64,000 nucleotides of DNA from NCBI GenBank assembly GCA_963281155.1, contig CAUJLY010000006.1, positions 6,324,001 through 6,388,000 on the forward strand, in the 5' to 3' direction. Source of the DNA: Rhabditophanes sp. KR3021 (taxonomy: Eukaryota; Nematoda; Chromadorea; Rhabditida; Alloionematidae). This document shows, piece by piece, positions 37,344-49,977 of this stretch; within the stretch, counting starts at the first letter, position 1; each line of letters opens with the position of its first letter. Below the pieces are notes generated by a model. The model worked only from the letters and a program-made list of their open reading frames with translations. It searched no databases and was not told the origin of the DNA. A program made the position numbers and the translations under genes.

Positions 37344-40300
37344 TTAAGTAAAAACTGAACTAGGAACTAATCCTTCTTTTGACGTAAGAGCTGGTTGTAA
37401 GTTTTGTCGAATTAGGAACTTTCTTGGAAATTCTACAAGTTGTCCTGAAATAGTTTTAAGGCTTTCGTGGGCCTCCTTTGGATCTAATTCACTTAATGGC
37501 ATTTGTAGATTCCATTTGTCTAATTCCTCGAGAGTTTCAACCTTATCTGTTGGGAAACATCGAAATACTTTTTCAAATACATTTGTATTTGTCCTTGCAA
37601 TAGAATTCCATAAATTAAAGAAAGTATCCGATGATGGGTCATTCAGATCATATACGTTTTTAGTCTTAGAAGTTGATTCTTCAAGCATTCCCAAATGTTC
37701 CTAAATTATATATTAGAACCAAACTATTTATGACTTCACATTAATACTTACCTTCATCAATTGGAGCCTCAGAGATTTTGCGAATTTTCCTGCCTTATAC
37801 GAAGAACCGTTCATTTTCGAATTTTCATACTCATTGTCTGTAAAGAGAAGACAAACTTCCGAATCTCTATTACCAACTTGGGATCTGTCGTTGATGTTGG
37901 CACTGCCAATAATTACTTGATTATCATCTACAATCATTAACTTGCAGTGAATGTAAACTAATTCGGTGACCATTTTACCCCACAATACTGAATGTGTTCT
38001 TAAAGAACAGAATGAAATGTATTTATCTGGATCAACTCCCTCTTTTCTGATGTTTGCGTAGAGAGAATGTGGGGAATTGTCAATTGAAACAAGAGTCCAA
38101 TGCAAAACTGTATGAAGTGAAGTTGTGGCAGCTTGAGAAGACAATTCACCCTCAAATCCTGGCAAAAGAGGAATTAAAATGTAAAGCCGGAAGGTTTCCT
38201 TATTCTTGTCAGCTCTTACGATTCTTTTCACCAAAGCCTCGCAGATTAAATTCAAAACATCAGGACTGTCAACCATAGATACAAAGAACTGATTTTCTAT
38301 GTAGATATAATGCTGAGATTTATCAATTAGAGATAAATATGCTTGTTGGATAGAATCTTCTGTACGATTTACTAAGGCAGACCAATTTGACACGGATCTA
38401 ATGACTTGGACCGTTGTTGGAACACTTATTCCGAAGAAAATCCTTGGTATACGCACACTTTCATACGATTTTGGAATCAGATAGGGATATTTGTTGGCTG
38501 ATTTCAACTTTTCAGTTTTAGTTGCATTCCAACGTTGAATAAAATGTCTAGCAACATCTCTTGCGGCGGTTCCAAAGGTAACTGAGTGGATGTCATGCCA
38601 AGGCATACGATGAACTTTGGTTCTGTCAACGAAGTCACTAAAAGGCTGGTCGACATCAATAAAATCTCTTTTCAGGTAGTTGACATAATCCTTTCCAAGC
38701 CACATCTTTCCTCCACCTACAAGACCATTTTCCTTCTTTATGTCTTCGTTGTTGCGCGTCAATTTCAACCAATTCATTTCATATTGACCCATAGCACTGT
38801 CATCATTCAAAACATCCTTCCATTTGCTCTTCATGTTTTTAGTTCCCCAGTGCGACACTATTTTTCCAACCTTGGCTCTTGTAGTATCCTTAAGTGTTTG
38901 CCTCGCTCTACCCCATACCTTTTTTTTTCTCCCTTTTCGTCAATGATAAAATCTTTTGTATTTCCATCTGGAGTCATATCAACACCACTCTCATATCCAC
39001 CTGGGCTTTTTGATCTTGATCGGGAACGGCTTCTAGACATACGGTTGTGATTTGGTTCTAGAATCACTTCAACGTCATACTGACTTCCTGTACTATCACG
39101 AACAGGTACATTTAAGGTTTGTGATCCACCAGCATCTTTCATCGTCACTGCAACTGATTTATTAACTACTGGTTTGGCTTGAGAATTGCTCTTAAATGAA
39201 GATGATTTTAACTTGTTGACCAAAGATCCTATTTTAGAGATTGGCTTTTGATTTCCTTTAAAGGATGCTGAATTAATTATATTATTATCTTTAACTTCTG
39301 TGACATTTGCTTCGGAATCAGCCACTGCTTCTTCCCACGATGTATCTTCTTCTTTTGTACAAACCATTCCGGAAGGACATAAAGATGCTGACAAACCTGC
39401 AACCTGTCTCATACCGGACATTAAGTTAAATTCTGTATTTGTATTGTTAGATGTGGTTGGCTTTTGAATTGAACCTAAGTCAGTCAACCTGTGTTCATTG
39501 TCATCCCACCTTCCGTAACATAAATCAAGACCGCCAACAAAAGCAATTATCTGGTCAATGATTAATAACTTTTCGTGATGAGCCCAAAAGAAAGTTCCGG
39601 TTGATGGATAATGATCAGGATGGCGCATGACCATAATATTTGGATGTAATCCTTGCATATGTTTCTTCATCCAAAGAGAATTCAAATTTAAAGCCATCTC
39701 CATCTCCTTGTAAACGAGAATAAAGATCTTGACTCCCTGGGAAGCCTTACGGTTCAACAGAACATCTAGTCTCCATTTATCACCTTCAGTCATTGGTCTT
39801 TTCATATAGACATGTGGACATAACCACCAATCAGCAATAAACACTTCCTCTTGTGCCAGTTCAATCATGTCTGCTGCATACTCCCAATATTCTTTGGCGT
39901 CAACAAACCACTTCGAATAGCAATCTTTACGAACAGGAAAACTAGAACCATATGGATGTTTTTCAAGCCAAATCTTACCCGGCCCTTCCAGTACATGTTT
40001 GATTTGTTCATTCCAATAACCAACTTCGTCGATGGTCTTACATTTCATATGAAGAACGTGTTCTTTGTTGCTAAGGACTAAATCTCTTACTTTGAAAGTT
40101 ATTTCAAGATCTGAGCTATTCACAGCAAATTCATCATCAAATAAAAGAACAAGACGGATATTACTGTCACTAGGATGCATGTAACAAAGATATGTATCTT
40201 TCATAATCAACCACCTATTCGACCATTTCAGAAAGTAACGAACGCAGCATTGTTTCCATCCCAAGAATACTCGAGCGCCTCCTGGTCTCTTCTTCATTGG

Positions 40301-41335
40301 CCCTTCGCGATACTTCTCTAATTGGTTAATAAATGAGTACCTAGAAATTTCCAAAAATTCGGCGGTCTCGTGATAATTTCTGTTGATGGGAGTTGCTAAG
40401 ACAGCTTGCAACCATTTTTCTAATTGTTCCTTTCTCTCTTCTATACTTTCCCCAGACAGAGCAAATTCAGGGACTTTTGGAATTTTCGGGAGGGCATAAT
40501 TTTCCTTCATCAAATGATTAGCCGCACGAACTGATTCATCACCGGGTGTATGTGGTACTTCTTCAACGGGAGTTTCAATTACTTTAATTGCATCCAAGCC
40601 CATTCCATCGTCTTTAGAGTAATTCAAAGTTTGGACCTTTGATTGTTGTTCGTTAAAGAGCTTGTACAAAGGGCAATCAGAATGGTGATAATTGTTAGCC
40701 GCAACAATCTTAAGGACGTCTTCAAATTTCGCACTTGATCTCCAAACTGGGGCTTTGAGCCTTTCAGCAGCACGATGAGTAATTAGTCGCCGGTGTAAAT
40801 TAAGAAACTCCGTAAACCTTTTAGTTACTCTCCAAACATACTTTCCGTGTGTTAATTCAATTGTGTATCTAAAAAATAAAAGTAATTAGTTCTGATGCAT
40901 CTCTTAATCATGCCATTAGTTTTAAATTTGTCATCTAGTTAAATGAATGTACTTTTATCCCAGGGGAATGTTTTGCAAATGAAGCAAGTATAAAGTATTT
41001 AGAAAGACTAATGGTTATATCGGAGAACTTTTGTAACATGACAAATGAACAGCTATAAATAAGCACTTTCGGTAAACTTACAAAAAAGCATTTAACACAT
41101 GTACATGACTTTCCTCATCTCTAATTGCACTGACAATTCGAGCTGTGACTGGTCTTCCAGGAATAAAATAACCGCGCTTGCGAACTTCTTCTAATTCATC
41201 ATAAATTGATGCATATGGAATGTAACCTTTTAGATTTCTTTGCTTCAAAATAGAACTTTCGCAATCTAGAAGGCAATCGCAGAGCTCAAAAAGCGAATCT
41301 TCTGCCAATACTCCCCCAACTTCATCTCCTACCAT
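37344..41335 (-). CDS. pld-1: phospholipase D (PX-PH-HKD type)
   Basis: Exons 41362-41082, 40868-37752 and 37700-37344 give about 1,242 residues from ATG 41335. PLD hydrolyses phosphatidylcholine to phosphatidate and choline at membranes. Domains in order: PX (FIPGRPVTARIVSA; YTIELTHGKYVWRVTKRFTE), PH (RYFLKWSNRWLIMKDTYLCY), first catalytic HKD (AHHEKLLIIDQ, about 39550-39585), a long loop with an SRSRSRSRSKS run near 39000-39035, second HKD (IHCKLMIVDDNQVIIGSANI, about 37890-37950), and a C-terminus ending PSSVFT. The frame shifts between HKD1 and HKD2 at an A9 tract, 38920-38928: one extra A would join both halves as KKKVWGRARQTLKD; a 41-base GTATGG..CAAG intron (38918-38878) would also restore frame. 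The first exon is uncertain: TTTCAG precedes 41362, so trans-splicing with start at 41335 is possible, or an upstream exon was missed. Confidence 0.88.
38920..38928 (-). other. A9 homopolymer at the PLD frame break
   Basis: On the coding strand the tract reads GGGAG, nine A, GGTATGG. The upstream frame continues only to a stop at 38856-38858, while the downstream frame is open and protein-like from the tract on. Ten A would make it continuous. Confidence 0.7.
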
Positions 41336-42919
41336 CAATGCAAAGGTAAAGTTTGGGGTTACCTGAAACATGTAAAAATTATAACGATATCTTGTCATGT
41401 GTCAAAAGCGAGATATTAAAAATGTATTGGTTAGTTTAAAACCCCTAAAAAATAAATTGTAAGAATCAATATAGCAAAAAGTAAATTATGCAGCTACCAA
41501 TCAAATTGTTGACAAGCGTACAAAATAACAAAAAGGATTCAATAGTGTAAAACCGTTTGAGTAGTTTGTAGCAAAGTGAATTAAAATTGTTTTATTAAAA
41601 AGATTATCTGCAAAATATTGGTAATAGTATTGTCTCCAACCACATACATAATTATCATCTATAAATATGTAAAAATAAAATGATATAGAATGATGTATAA
41701 TAGGAAGGAGGAGGATAATATTATTAAACCACACTCAAATTGAAACACAAAGCCTAGTGCAACAATATAAAATATATTAGCATGGTTCTTTTAGGACATA
41801 CAATTGAAAAAGCAAACAAAATAGTTCCGACCATTGTGAAAAAGTTATTTAGTCTTTCACAAAAAATGATATGTAATGTAAATGAACAAACATTGAGCTT
41901 ATTTTGTAAACTATTGATAAAATACGTTGGTATGTGTAATATTATTGTTTGACAAGTAGACTGAATGTTGATTCTTTCAATAAATTTAACGATTGTCAAT
42001 GAAAGGAGTTACCTTAAATTTGCGTGTAACAAGAGTTAATAAACAATTAAATCATGGAAAAGTTTAAACGACAAATTGCGTCAAGATTGTGATTTAGATA
42101 GTTGGGAAATGAAGTGAATAGTAAAATATATCGGATATGATGATGATATTTACTCATATACATGAATCATGGTGCTTTTTTTAACAATTGAAGTTAAACG
42201 CATCCTTTGTAACCATAAAATGAATCACAAGTATTACAACATAACTTTAATGCTTTCTTAATTTATGAAAAATAAAACAGCCAAGTAGAAACATATAAAA
42301 TAAATAGGCAGTTAATGTTATTGCGTATTTTTCCGCAAAGTTGATCAATACTAAGTCATTATGAAATATGTTTGTTTGTATTTTAGAACAACGTTTATCT
42401 CTGATCAAAGGAATTTGATGACAGGGTTGCTTACAGTGATGATGCGATAAGTAAACGTTCATTTGACACGAAATATAATTGATAAGTGGGGCGGGATGTT
42501 GATTTATGAGGGGACAGTATAATACTTAATTTGTGGATATCAAATGCTTGATACAGATCAAATTAAGCGGTTCAATTTTTAAATTAAATGCATCCACTAG
42601 CCATGTATGTGCATTATTCCAACAGCATTGTAATAGACTCGCTTAAACCAGTATCATCAAATTGTGTGGTTTGTTTGACAGAAACTCTCACCACGATTAT
42701 CTTTATAGATTTTGATTCCTGTGACTATAAAAGACCGAAAATGAATGATGCGCATAGTTAAATATTAAATAGAGAGCAAAATATATAACTTGTATTTGCT
42801 TGATTGTTAATATGACAACATTTTGGTATCATAATATCTGTCTCACCGTTTTTTGTTGTTTATTTAAATTATATAAATGCTTTTTAATATTACAAAGTTA
42901 TATATTTTAGATTAAGACA
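41336..42919. other. intergenic between divergent pld and V-ATPase F genes
   Basis: Expected to hold promoters of both genes and perhaps the missing first pld exon. Two minus-strand exon-like pieces were seen: an ATG at 42462 with MNVYLSHHH up to a GTAAGC donor (phase 1, not compatible with the pld exon), and 36 open codons after TTTTATAG near 42722 (SQESKSIKIIVVRVSVKQ), without a usable donor. Neither can be assigned. Confidence 0.4.
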
Positions 42920-43333
42920 ATGGCTCATTCAGCACAAAAAGGGAAGGTTCTTGCAGTAATTGGAGATGAAGACACCGTTGTAGGGTTTCTTTTAGGAGGG
43001 ATCGGTGAATTAAACAAAGCCAGAAAAACGAACTATTTTATTGTTGACAAGTCTACTGGTGTCACTGAAATTGAGGAAGCTTTCAAGAATCTCGTAGACA
43101 GAGAAGACATCGCTATTATTCTTATCAACCAACATGTTGCTGAAATGATCCGTGGAACTATTGACCAACATACCAAAAGTATTCCAGCCGTCTTGGAAAT
43201 TCCCTCAAAGGAAATGCCGTACGATCCATCAAAGGTTTGTTAGATGGAGTAGGATGCCAATAAATTGTTATATTTTTAGGACAGTATTTTGAACAGAGCA
43301 CGTGGTCTCTTCAATGTCGAAGATTTCCAATAA
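42920..43333 (+). CDS. vha-9: V-type ATPase subunit F
   Basis: Two exons (42920-43234, 43280-43333) separated by a 45-base intron encode 122 residues, the usual length of subunit F. It is part of the central stalk of the V1 sector that couples ATP hydrolysis to proton pumping in vacuolar and plasma membranes. Typical sequence: [66 protein letters not shown], and the end [11 protein letters not shown]. The neighbouring gene at 43744 is on the same strand 410 bases downstream; that spacing gives no clear sign of an operon. Confidence 0.97.
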
Positions 43334-43743
43334 AAAGTATAACATCGCACAAAAAATATTCACTTCTTTTGCATCAATGTTTTCTGTTTTATTATTAAAG
43401 CTTATTAATAATGGATGTCATTGATATACACATATACAACTACATACATACACACAAAATATACTTGATTATCTTTAAACAACTATCCTGCAATTTCACT
43501 GGATTCAAAGTCAAAAAATATTGAAACGTTAAATATACATTTGAAATGAAATGATATTTTGTCTATAGTTTTATCCTTAATCGAAAATAAATTTCTATAA
43601 GTTTTTATTTCTTCTAAACATCTGTTTTCAATTGATTGTGCATGGCTTATTTAAAAAGGTTGCTAAGCAACGGTGCTAATATGCATATTATTGAATTTTA
43701 ACCTAGTCACATATTATAATTGCAATCTGATTTTACTACTAAA
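43334..43743. other. short spacer between two plus-strand genes
   Basis: Holds the 3' end of vha-9 (several AATAAA-like strings) and the leader of the next gene. Nothing else seen. Confidence 0.5.
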
Positions 43744-45103
43744 ATGGTTCATGGCAATCCTGGGGATATTTTTAAAATTTTAAGTACTCACAAAGCAGAG
43801 CTTCCGACTGAAATAGATGTCCAGGAGAATGATTTGGTTTGCTTGATTGAAGCAACTGGTGCACAATCTATGGTAAGAAACCTTTCAACTAACAGAAAAG
43901 GCAAAGTATCTAACTTCTTTCTCAAGAAAATCTATCCACGAAACACCGAGTTTGCCAGTGTCAAGCATGATCATCATTCTTTGGCTTGTCATTTGAATCC
44001 ACATTTAAGTGAGTCCAATTTGGGTTTTCATGATATTCATCAAATTACTGATACAAAAATGATGAGGAAACGTAATGTTGTAACAAGTAAAATTATTAAA
44101 ATCCACTCTTTGAAAAACAGTAAAAAAGAGGATATTAAAAAAGCCGTTATCAAGGTATCAATTTATGATACTTTAAATACCTATAAAGGACCAGCTGAAA
44201 CTGTTAGCAACATTTGTTCTATAAACATGGATGAGAAATCACCTAGTGATGGAACAAATACCATTTTTTCTAATAAAGTCTCTCATACCATTTTAATACG
44301 ATCCAATTACAATCTGCCAAGATTCATTTTAAATATTGCAGTATATGTTCCTGACACCTCAAACGGTCTTCATTTTGGTGAATTACAATATGTTGGCTCT
44401 GTGTTTATGAAAATACTTGAGACAGACAAATCAAATGTATTAATATCAAAATCATATTCCGAGGTTCTGAAAAATATGATCTCCCCAGCATGTGAAGATT
44501 CCGATTTCCATTTGAAATTTACTATTTGTGATCCCACTGATGATCAAAGGTTGTACATCGATTTGCTTCCTGATGTTTTGATCTGTTTTGCCCATCATGT
44601 CAGAATGTATTCTATCTTCAGACAAATTGCTTTTAATCAGCTGGTGACAGATCGAATTTCAGACACTGATAGTATGTTTTTAGTTGCTTGGATGTTTAAC
44701 TTTTTGTTTACTTGTAGGTGTCATTGAAAATGGATTCCTTACACACTTTCTGAAAGTAGTTGACAATATACCTTTAATGAACTACTTTAATCAAAAATGC
44801 ACTGAAAACAATTTATACCATTTTCGAGAAAACGATACAAAATGTGTTGAACAATTTATAAAGATTTTCTATCAATATATTTTCCCGATCGGAAGCGTCA
44901 AAACATTAGAGCCAGAATATTGTTTTTCTTCAACTTCTATCAGAGATGCCGGACCCTTAGAGCATTTACAAAAAAGAAAGATATACTTATTTGATGAAAT
45001 CTATAAGAAAGACCCAATTGCTTTTTTGGCATCTCAGCAAACGAAACCAATTAATGCGAAAGATTTTGTTTACAATTTGTGTAATATCCATGCAATAGAT
45101 TAA
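43744..45103 (+). CDS. unrecognised protein with SH3-like start
   Basis: Two exons (43744-44671, 44718-45103) joined in phase 1 encode 437 residues. The first ATG in frame is at 43744. Residues about 15-60 (HKAELPTEIDVQENDLVCLI, then VRNLSTNRKGKVSNFFLKKI) follow the layout of an SH3 fold: acidic-loop ENDLV strand, a middle strand, and a GKVSNFFLKKI end like GxFPxxYV, but the SH3 binding Trp is missing. The remainder is mixed alpha/beta without membrane spans or a recognised motif, with Asp/Asn-rich parts and a C-terminal helical region (LEHLQKRKIYLFDEIYKK). No signal peptide, so it is probably cytosolic. A scaffold role is conceivable only by the SH3-like start. Reality of the gene is well supported by length, splice sites and codon composition. 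Confidence 0.75.
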
Positions 45104-45242
45104 ATTATATACCATCTTAGCAAATTTTAATAATTTTATTTACAAAAATAAATACCGTCTATTTTTTACAAATCATCGAATAAGTGCAAGGAAGATGGAT
45201 GTTCCGTTCTTGCAGTTTGGGCTATGATATCATCTAATTCAA

Positions 45243-47230
45243 TTAATAACGTTTCTTCTGATGCATTTTTTTTAGTCCATGAATATCACTTATTAAGGAC
45301 TCAGATTCTTCTATATCTTTAACCTCGCGCTTACTAAAGCCAACTCGAACTTTTTTGTTCTTTTCATGAGTCGTTCGGCTTCTTTCAAGATTTGCCAATC
45401 TTTTACCATTTTCAACAAAATCCAAAGTGATTTCATCTTCATCCACAAATTGGTCTATTCCGATTGAATGTAAAAACTTAGATCCAAGTCTTAAGTAAGT
45501 TCCAACACATAAAATGACAATTGCCAGAGGCATATAAATATCAATTCCTCTTGCAATAAGAGGAAGTACATCTAAATGTCCCATTAGTTTTGTAAATTGT
45601 GTTTCTACTTTGGGAAGATTTGAATTTTGCGATATATGTGAATCCATGTGTATCATTCCCAAAAAATTTAAACATATAGGTGGTGTCAAACGACACAATA
45701 ATATTGCACTGAACAACAGGCTGTTCTCATCTGTTTGATGATGCGAATCGAGACGATAATATTTGTAAATCTTCAATTTGAAAAGTGTGTAATAAGCACA
45801 AATGCACAGATAAGAAATCAAAACGACGGCCATCAGTTGTACATATTTGTAATGACTCCCCTCTGCGACAGTTGACAGCAACAAGGCTGCAATTGATATT
45901 TTGGAAGATGATATAAAGAAAGTACATTCGCTCCACATGACAATTAAAGTCATTAATGTACAAAAAAATGCTAACAGCTTCATGAATGTTGATTTTAGCC
46001 TTTTATACCATAGTGAAAGTATATTTGGAGGGATCCTAATATATTTTGTCGAGAAAGAACCGTGATGCCAATGGTTAAATGAATTATGAGCTATTGCTTC
46101 CTCAACATCTTCTAAAAACAATATCTTTTTTATTTTTGCATTGTATTGTGAAATGATTCTTTGGTGGTTCTGAATAGCTATCATGGCTCTCCTGTTAAGT
46201 TTTGTCTAAATACATATAATTAAATAAAAGATTGTAAGGTCGACACATACTAAGTAGGTAATATTTCTAATAATGTCCAAATTATCAATTTGAATTCCTC
46301 CATGTGAATAATCAGCATTGCTCTTGACTGCATCAATTTCTCTAATCAAATCCTTTTTAAATTTTGATACAATTTCAGCAATATTTTCACGCGTGTCAAA
46401 GTCATTTTTTAATAGCTCAAGGGCATCCCTTGCTTCTTTATATACTTCTTTTGTTGTTTCTTCAGCTTCGTTTTTTCCTGCTCTAATATTACTTAATGAA
46501 AAATATAGTTTATTTAGTCTATATTTAGGATCTGAAATTAACCACATCTTTCTCGGAACTTCAATTAAGCCATATCCCAGCAAAACGACGAGCAAAAAAA
46601 GTCCCCATGAATTGGAAGCAGTTGTCGTCAGGACTCTTAAATGTTCCCTGAAATACCACAGTAAATATTTATTACTTAACCTATTCTTAATGAATTTTTT
46701 AAAACATACCAATTTAATGTAAGACCCTTAGATAAGGCGTAAAGCAAACACAACACAAATATTACCAAATAAGACGTGTAATAAATGGCATTATTGAGGA
46801 TTGCCGATTTCAATTTTCTACAAGCTGTAAAGTCAGCTGCTGTTGAGTATTTTTGCATAATCGGCAACACAATCCATGTCAAAAGTTGAGATGTCCAATA
46901 TACAATTCTCCATAAATCGTACAAAACGTCATTATCTACCATTCCATTTGGCTGATCACATGTTAAAGTTGATTGGTTTGAGTTCATTTGCTCCGAAATG
47001 CATTTTTCATAAAAAGTCTTAAATAATTATGAATTGTTTGTGTAAATTAAACTTACAATGCCAACATCTAATGGTAAGACAAAGATAATAATAAAAGATA
47101 AGTACCATCCAATAAATGTCGACAACGTCACTATTTTATGTTGAATTCGCCAATTGCCATATTTATTTAGTAATAATGCAGATAATACAGCAACAAATGA
47201 TAGTTGAATGATTAACACTTGCAATCCCAT
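45243..47230 (-). CDS. LMBR1-domain membrane protein, LMBRD2 type
   Basis: Four exons (47230-47057, 47017-46710, 46647-46251, 46205-45243), with introns as short as 39 bases, encode 613 residues. It is a polytopic membrane protein of the LMBR1 family; LMBRD2 proteins are linked to beta-2 adrenergic receptor signalling in vertebrates, and related proteins act as receptors or transport partners. Conserved stretches: [108 protein letters not shown] cytoplasmic coiled region lies between ([20 protein letters not shown]). The start at 47230 ([12 protein letters not shown]) matches the family N-terminus. Its gene is tail-to-tail with the preceding gene, 139 bases apart. Confidence 0.94.
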
Positions 47231-47925
47231 TTGAAAATCGTAATAGGTTATAATATGTCTCAAATGCCTTAACAATATTAGATGGATATTATATTAGCTT
47301 AAACGGCTTAAAATTTATCAGAGTTGATAAGGAGGATGAACTAACGGATAATGACTTGGCATGTGAATTTATTGAATAATATAATAGATAAGTGATGTAA
47401 CGTCCTTATCCGTTTGCCAATAACGAACTATCAAAGTCCAGCAGAGAAAATTGGTAACGCGACTTGGGTGATGCTTCATATTTGTTTTAAATAATTTTAA
47501 AAAGGTTAGGATACAAAAACATTGCGTACTTAATATAAACTCATCTCAATTTATAAAAAACATGCTGATATATTTATTCGGACGATCAATTTGAGAAGCC
47601 ATTAAAATTTTTTAATTGTACAAATGAAAAAAACCAAGTTTATGAATAACTTACAAGCTTCGTTGGTTACTCATGTATGCTCGGAAATATTACTATATAC
47701 AACAATTACGATTATTACAAATAATTATATCTATTACGCAATACTCCATGTAATCAGGTTCAAATAAATTTAATAATAATAGATTAACGAATTGTGTAGA
47801 ACTCATCGTGATACCTTAGATGTATGTAGTAGAAGAACCATTACTGAGTATAAAAGCGAATAGGTTGGTCTATCTTAGTTTACTACTACATAATTTATTT
47901 TTGAGAATCTAATAACTATAAAGAA

Positions 47926-48249
47926 TCATTTAATCACTTTTATATAAACATAATAAATGGAAAAGTTAACAATTATTACATTCTCACCGACTTTTCTTCC
48001 CAAATCTACTTTTGAGAACTGTTGGCACTTGTCAAAATGAGATTCTTCGACTGAATTTAGTCTACGTCTATAAATATATGCAAAAATTTGGAAAACTAAA
48101 AAAATAACTCCCCTTTTGCCAGAGATAGCATTTCGATTTGAATTGGATTCATGCAAAAGTTGCAAAATGAGTAGATTCTCATTTGAATTATCAAATTCTT
48201 CTGTTTTAACAACTTGATGTTCAATTAGCAATAGAACAGCCGCATTGAA
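47926..48249 (-). other. orphan exon-like open frame
   Basis: An open frame of about 107 codons directly follows an ATTTTTAG acceptor-like site. It contains KR and GRK basic pairs that recall propeptide processing, but also a membrane-like stretch (VIFLVFQIFAYIY), and I could not find a first exon with a signal peptide. It could be a chance frame, an intron-read-through exon, or part of an unrecognised gene. Confidence 0.2.
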
Positions 48250-48998
48250 AATGGGACTTTCTAAAAATTAATGAAGTAAAATATTATGTAACAAATGTCT
48301 ACCACAAGTTATCGATGAGTGTTTATTAATGTGTAGATAAAATCAAATAAGGAAAAACTATTCATCCATATAAAACAACCGGATAATTTATTCCTTAATA
48401 TTTTGATCTTAGAGGTAAATTGGTGCTCGAAACAAATATTAATTTATTAAGTATTCTATACAAAGTCATTAGTGATACAGAAGCGATAGATGAGTATAAC
48501 CATAACTGAAGCAGGCTCAGGCATCATTTTGTTAGCCATTTTATGTGTGAATAGGGATCTAATGTGGACAGCAATTTGTTTGATTTGGTTTAAAATATGT
48601 GCATATTGGCATATACAAAATTCAAAGGCAGAAAAATTGTTACACACAACTCGCAATAGTTGACCAAAATCAAGCGATTTACAGATAGAATGCTTCTTTG
48701 GCGTTTTTTGTAAATTGATTTTACTTCGGATAAAGAGTTTATTCATAGTAAAGCAGCATTGACTGTCCATATAAATTATTTTCTAGGACGATCTAGGCTT
48801 TCATAATTATAGATGCAATCACTTTAATAAATGGTAATTTGTAATGCATATATGTGATCATTTAAATAGCCCTTCTTTGCTACTATTACAAATTAAGAAC
48901 AATATTGTAGATTCTTCATGATAATCACAGTAGAACAAAATTATTATTTTTTATCAAAACTAATTTATATTTTAAGATTGGAGATCATTAATTCTAAA

Positions 48999-49305
48999 AT
49001 GGAATTTTATGTATTTATAATATTTGCCGTCTACACTGAATGTTCCACTATTTCATTGATTCATCTTTTTATCGTCGAGAAAGGTTTCATAGAAAGAGCT
49101 ACTGAAAATATAGTCATTTGGATATTGGATAATTTCACCATCCATCATATGTTTCTTATTGTGGACTTTTTCTGTATTTTCAGTTTGCAGCTATTTGTTT
49201 GGTACTTATTTTGATGAAATGTTGAACGCATATTAAACGTTTTTGCTCCAGATGAATTTTAATGGTGTATTTGGAGCTGGGCTAAAGGAGAATATGTTCA
49301 AGTAA
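48999..49305 (+). other. possible small membrane protein or receptor fragment
   Basis: ATG at 48999 opens 66 codons (MEFYVFIIFAVYTECSTISL, FIVEKGFIERATENIVIWIL), then a GTTTGG donor at 49197 and CTCCAG acceptor at 49251 would join in phase 0 to 17 codons ending GVFGAGLKENMFK and TAA. The hydrophobic segments and an ERAT string are reminiscent of nematode chemoreceptors, but too little remains to say so. May be a decayed receptor. Confidence 0.25.
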
Positions 49306-49977
49306 AGTATACCAATCTTAAAAGTAAGTTTATTTACTTATAATATACATAATTTTTATATTTTAATATGTGATGATAACTGCTTTCTAAATAAATTTAA
49401 TGCAATATTTTGAAATAAATTTCTTTCTTTGTCAATTAATTCAACTCATTATATTGCTTCAGATGTTTTGTCACAAAAAATTAAACAGTTTAATAGTAAC
49501 AATAAATGAGTTATTTCCTTGATGTGATAAGCTATCAATTTTCTGACACATTTTTTCATAATATTAGCTTTCCTTATTACTTAAGAAGACTATCAAGTTG
49601 CATAATTTATTATCTATTATAAATATATTTAAAGTGTGTATCATTGTTATTTGACTTTTCATTATCTAACTTAAATGGGAAAATATATATGATTTATGTT
49701 ATATTAGTAGTGATATTTTAATTGTTACGCAAAGGTAAGCATATTTATTTATTTTTGATCAACCAATTCAGTATACCATCACTTTGAACATATTTTGCCA
49801 TGTGTGGTTTTAGTTAACATTCATATGTTTGTGTATAAAAATCACTAAAAAGATATACTACAAATAAATAGTTTCTTTGTAATGGGACAAATTGAAAGTT
49901 ATGTATAGCAGGCAATTTATATATTTATAGTACTCACCATCAATAACCTCTTTAAATTTTTGATCACTTTTACCAGC

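Noticed and set aside
42247..42462. Minus-strand frame considered as the first exon of pld
   Set aside because: Its GTAAGC donor is in phase 1 while the PX-domain exon must be entered in phase 0.
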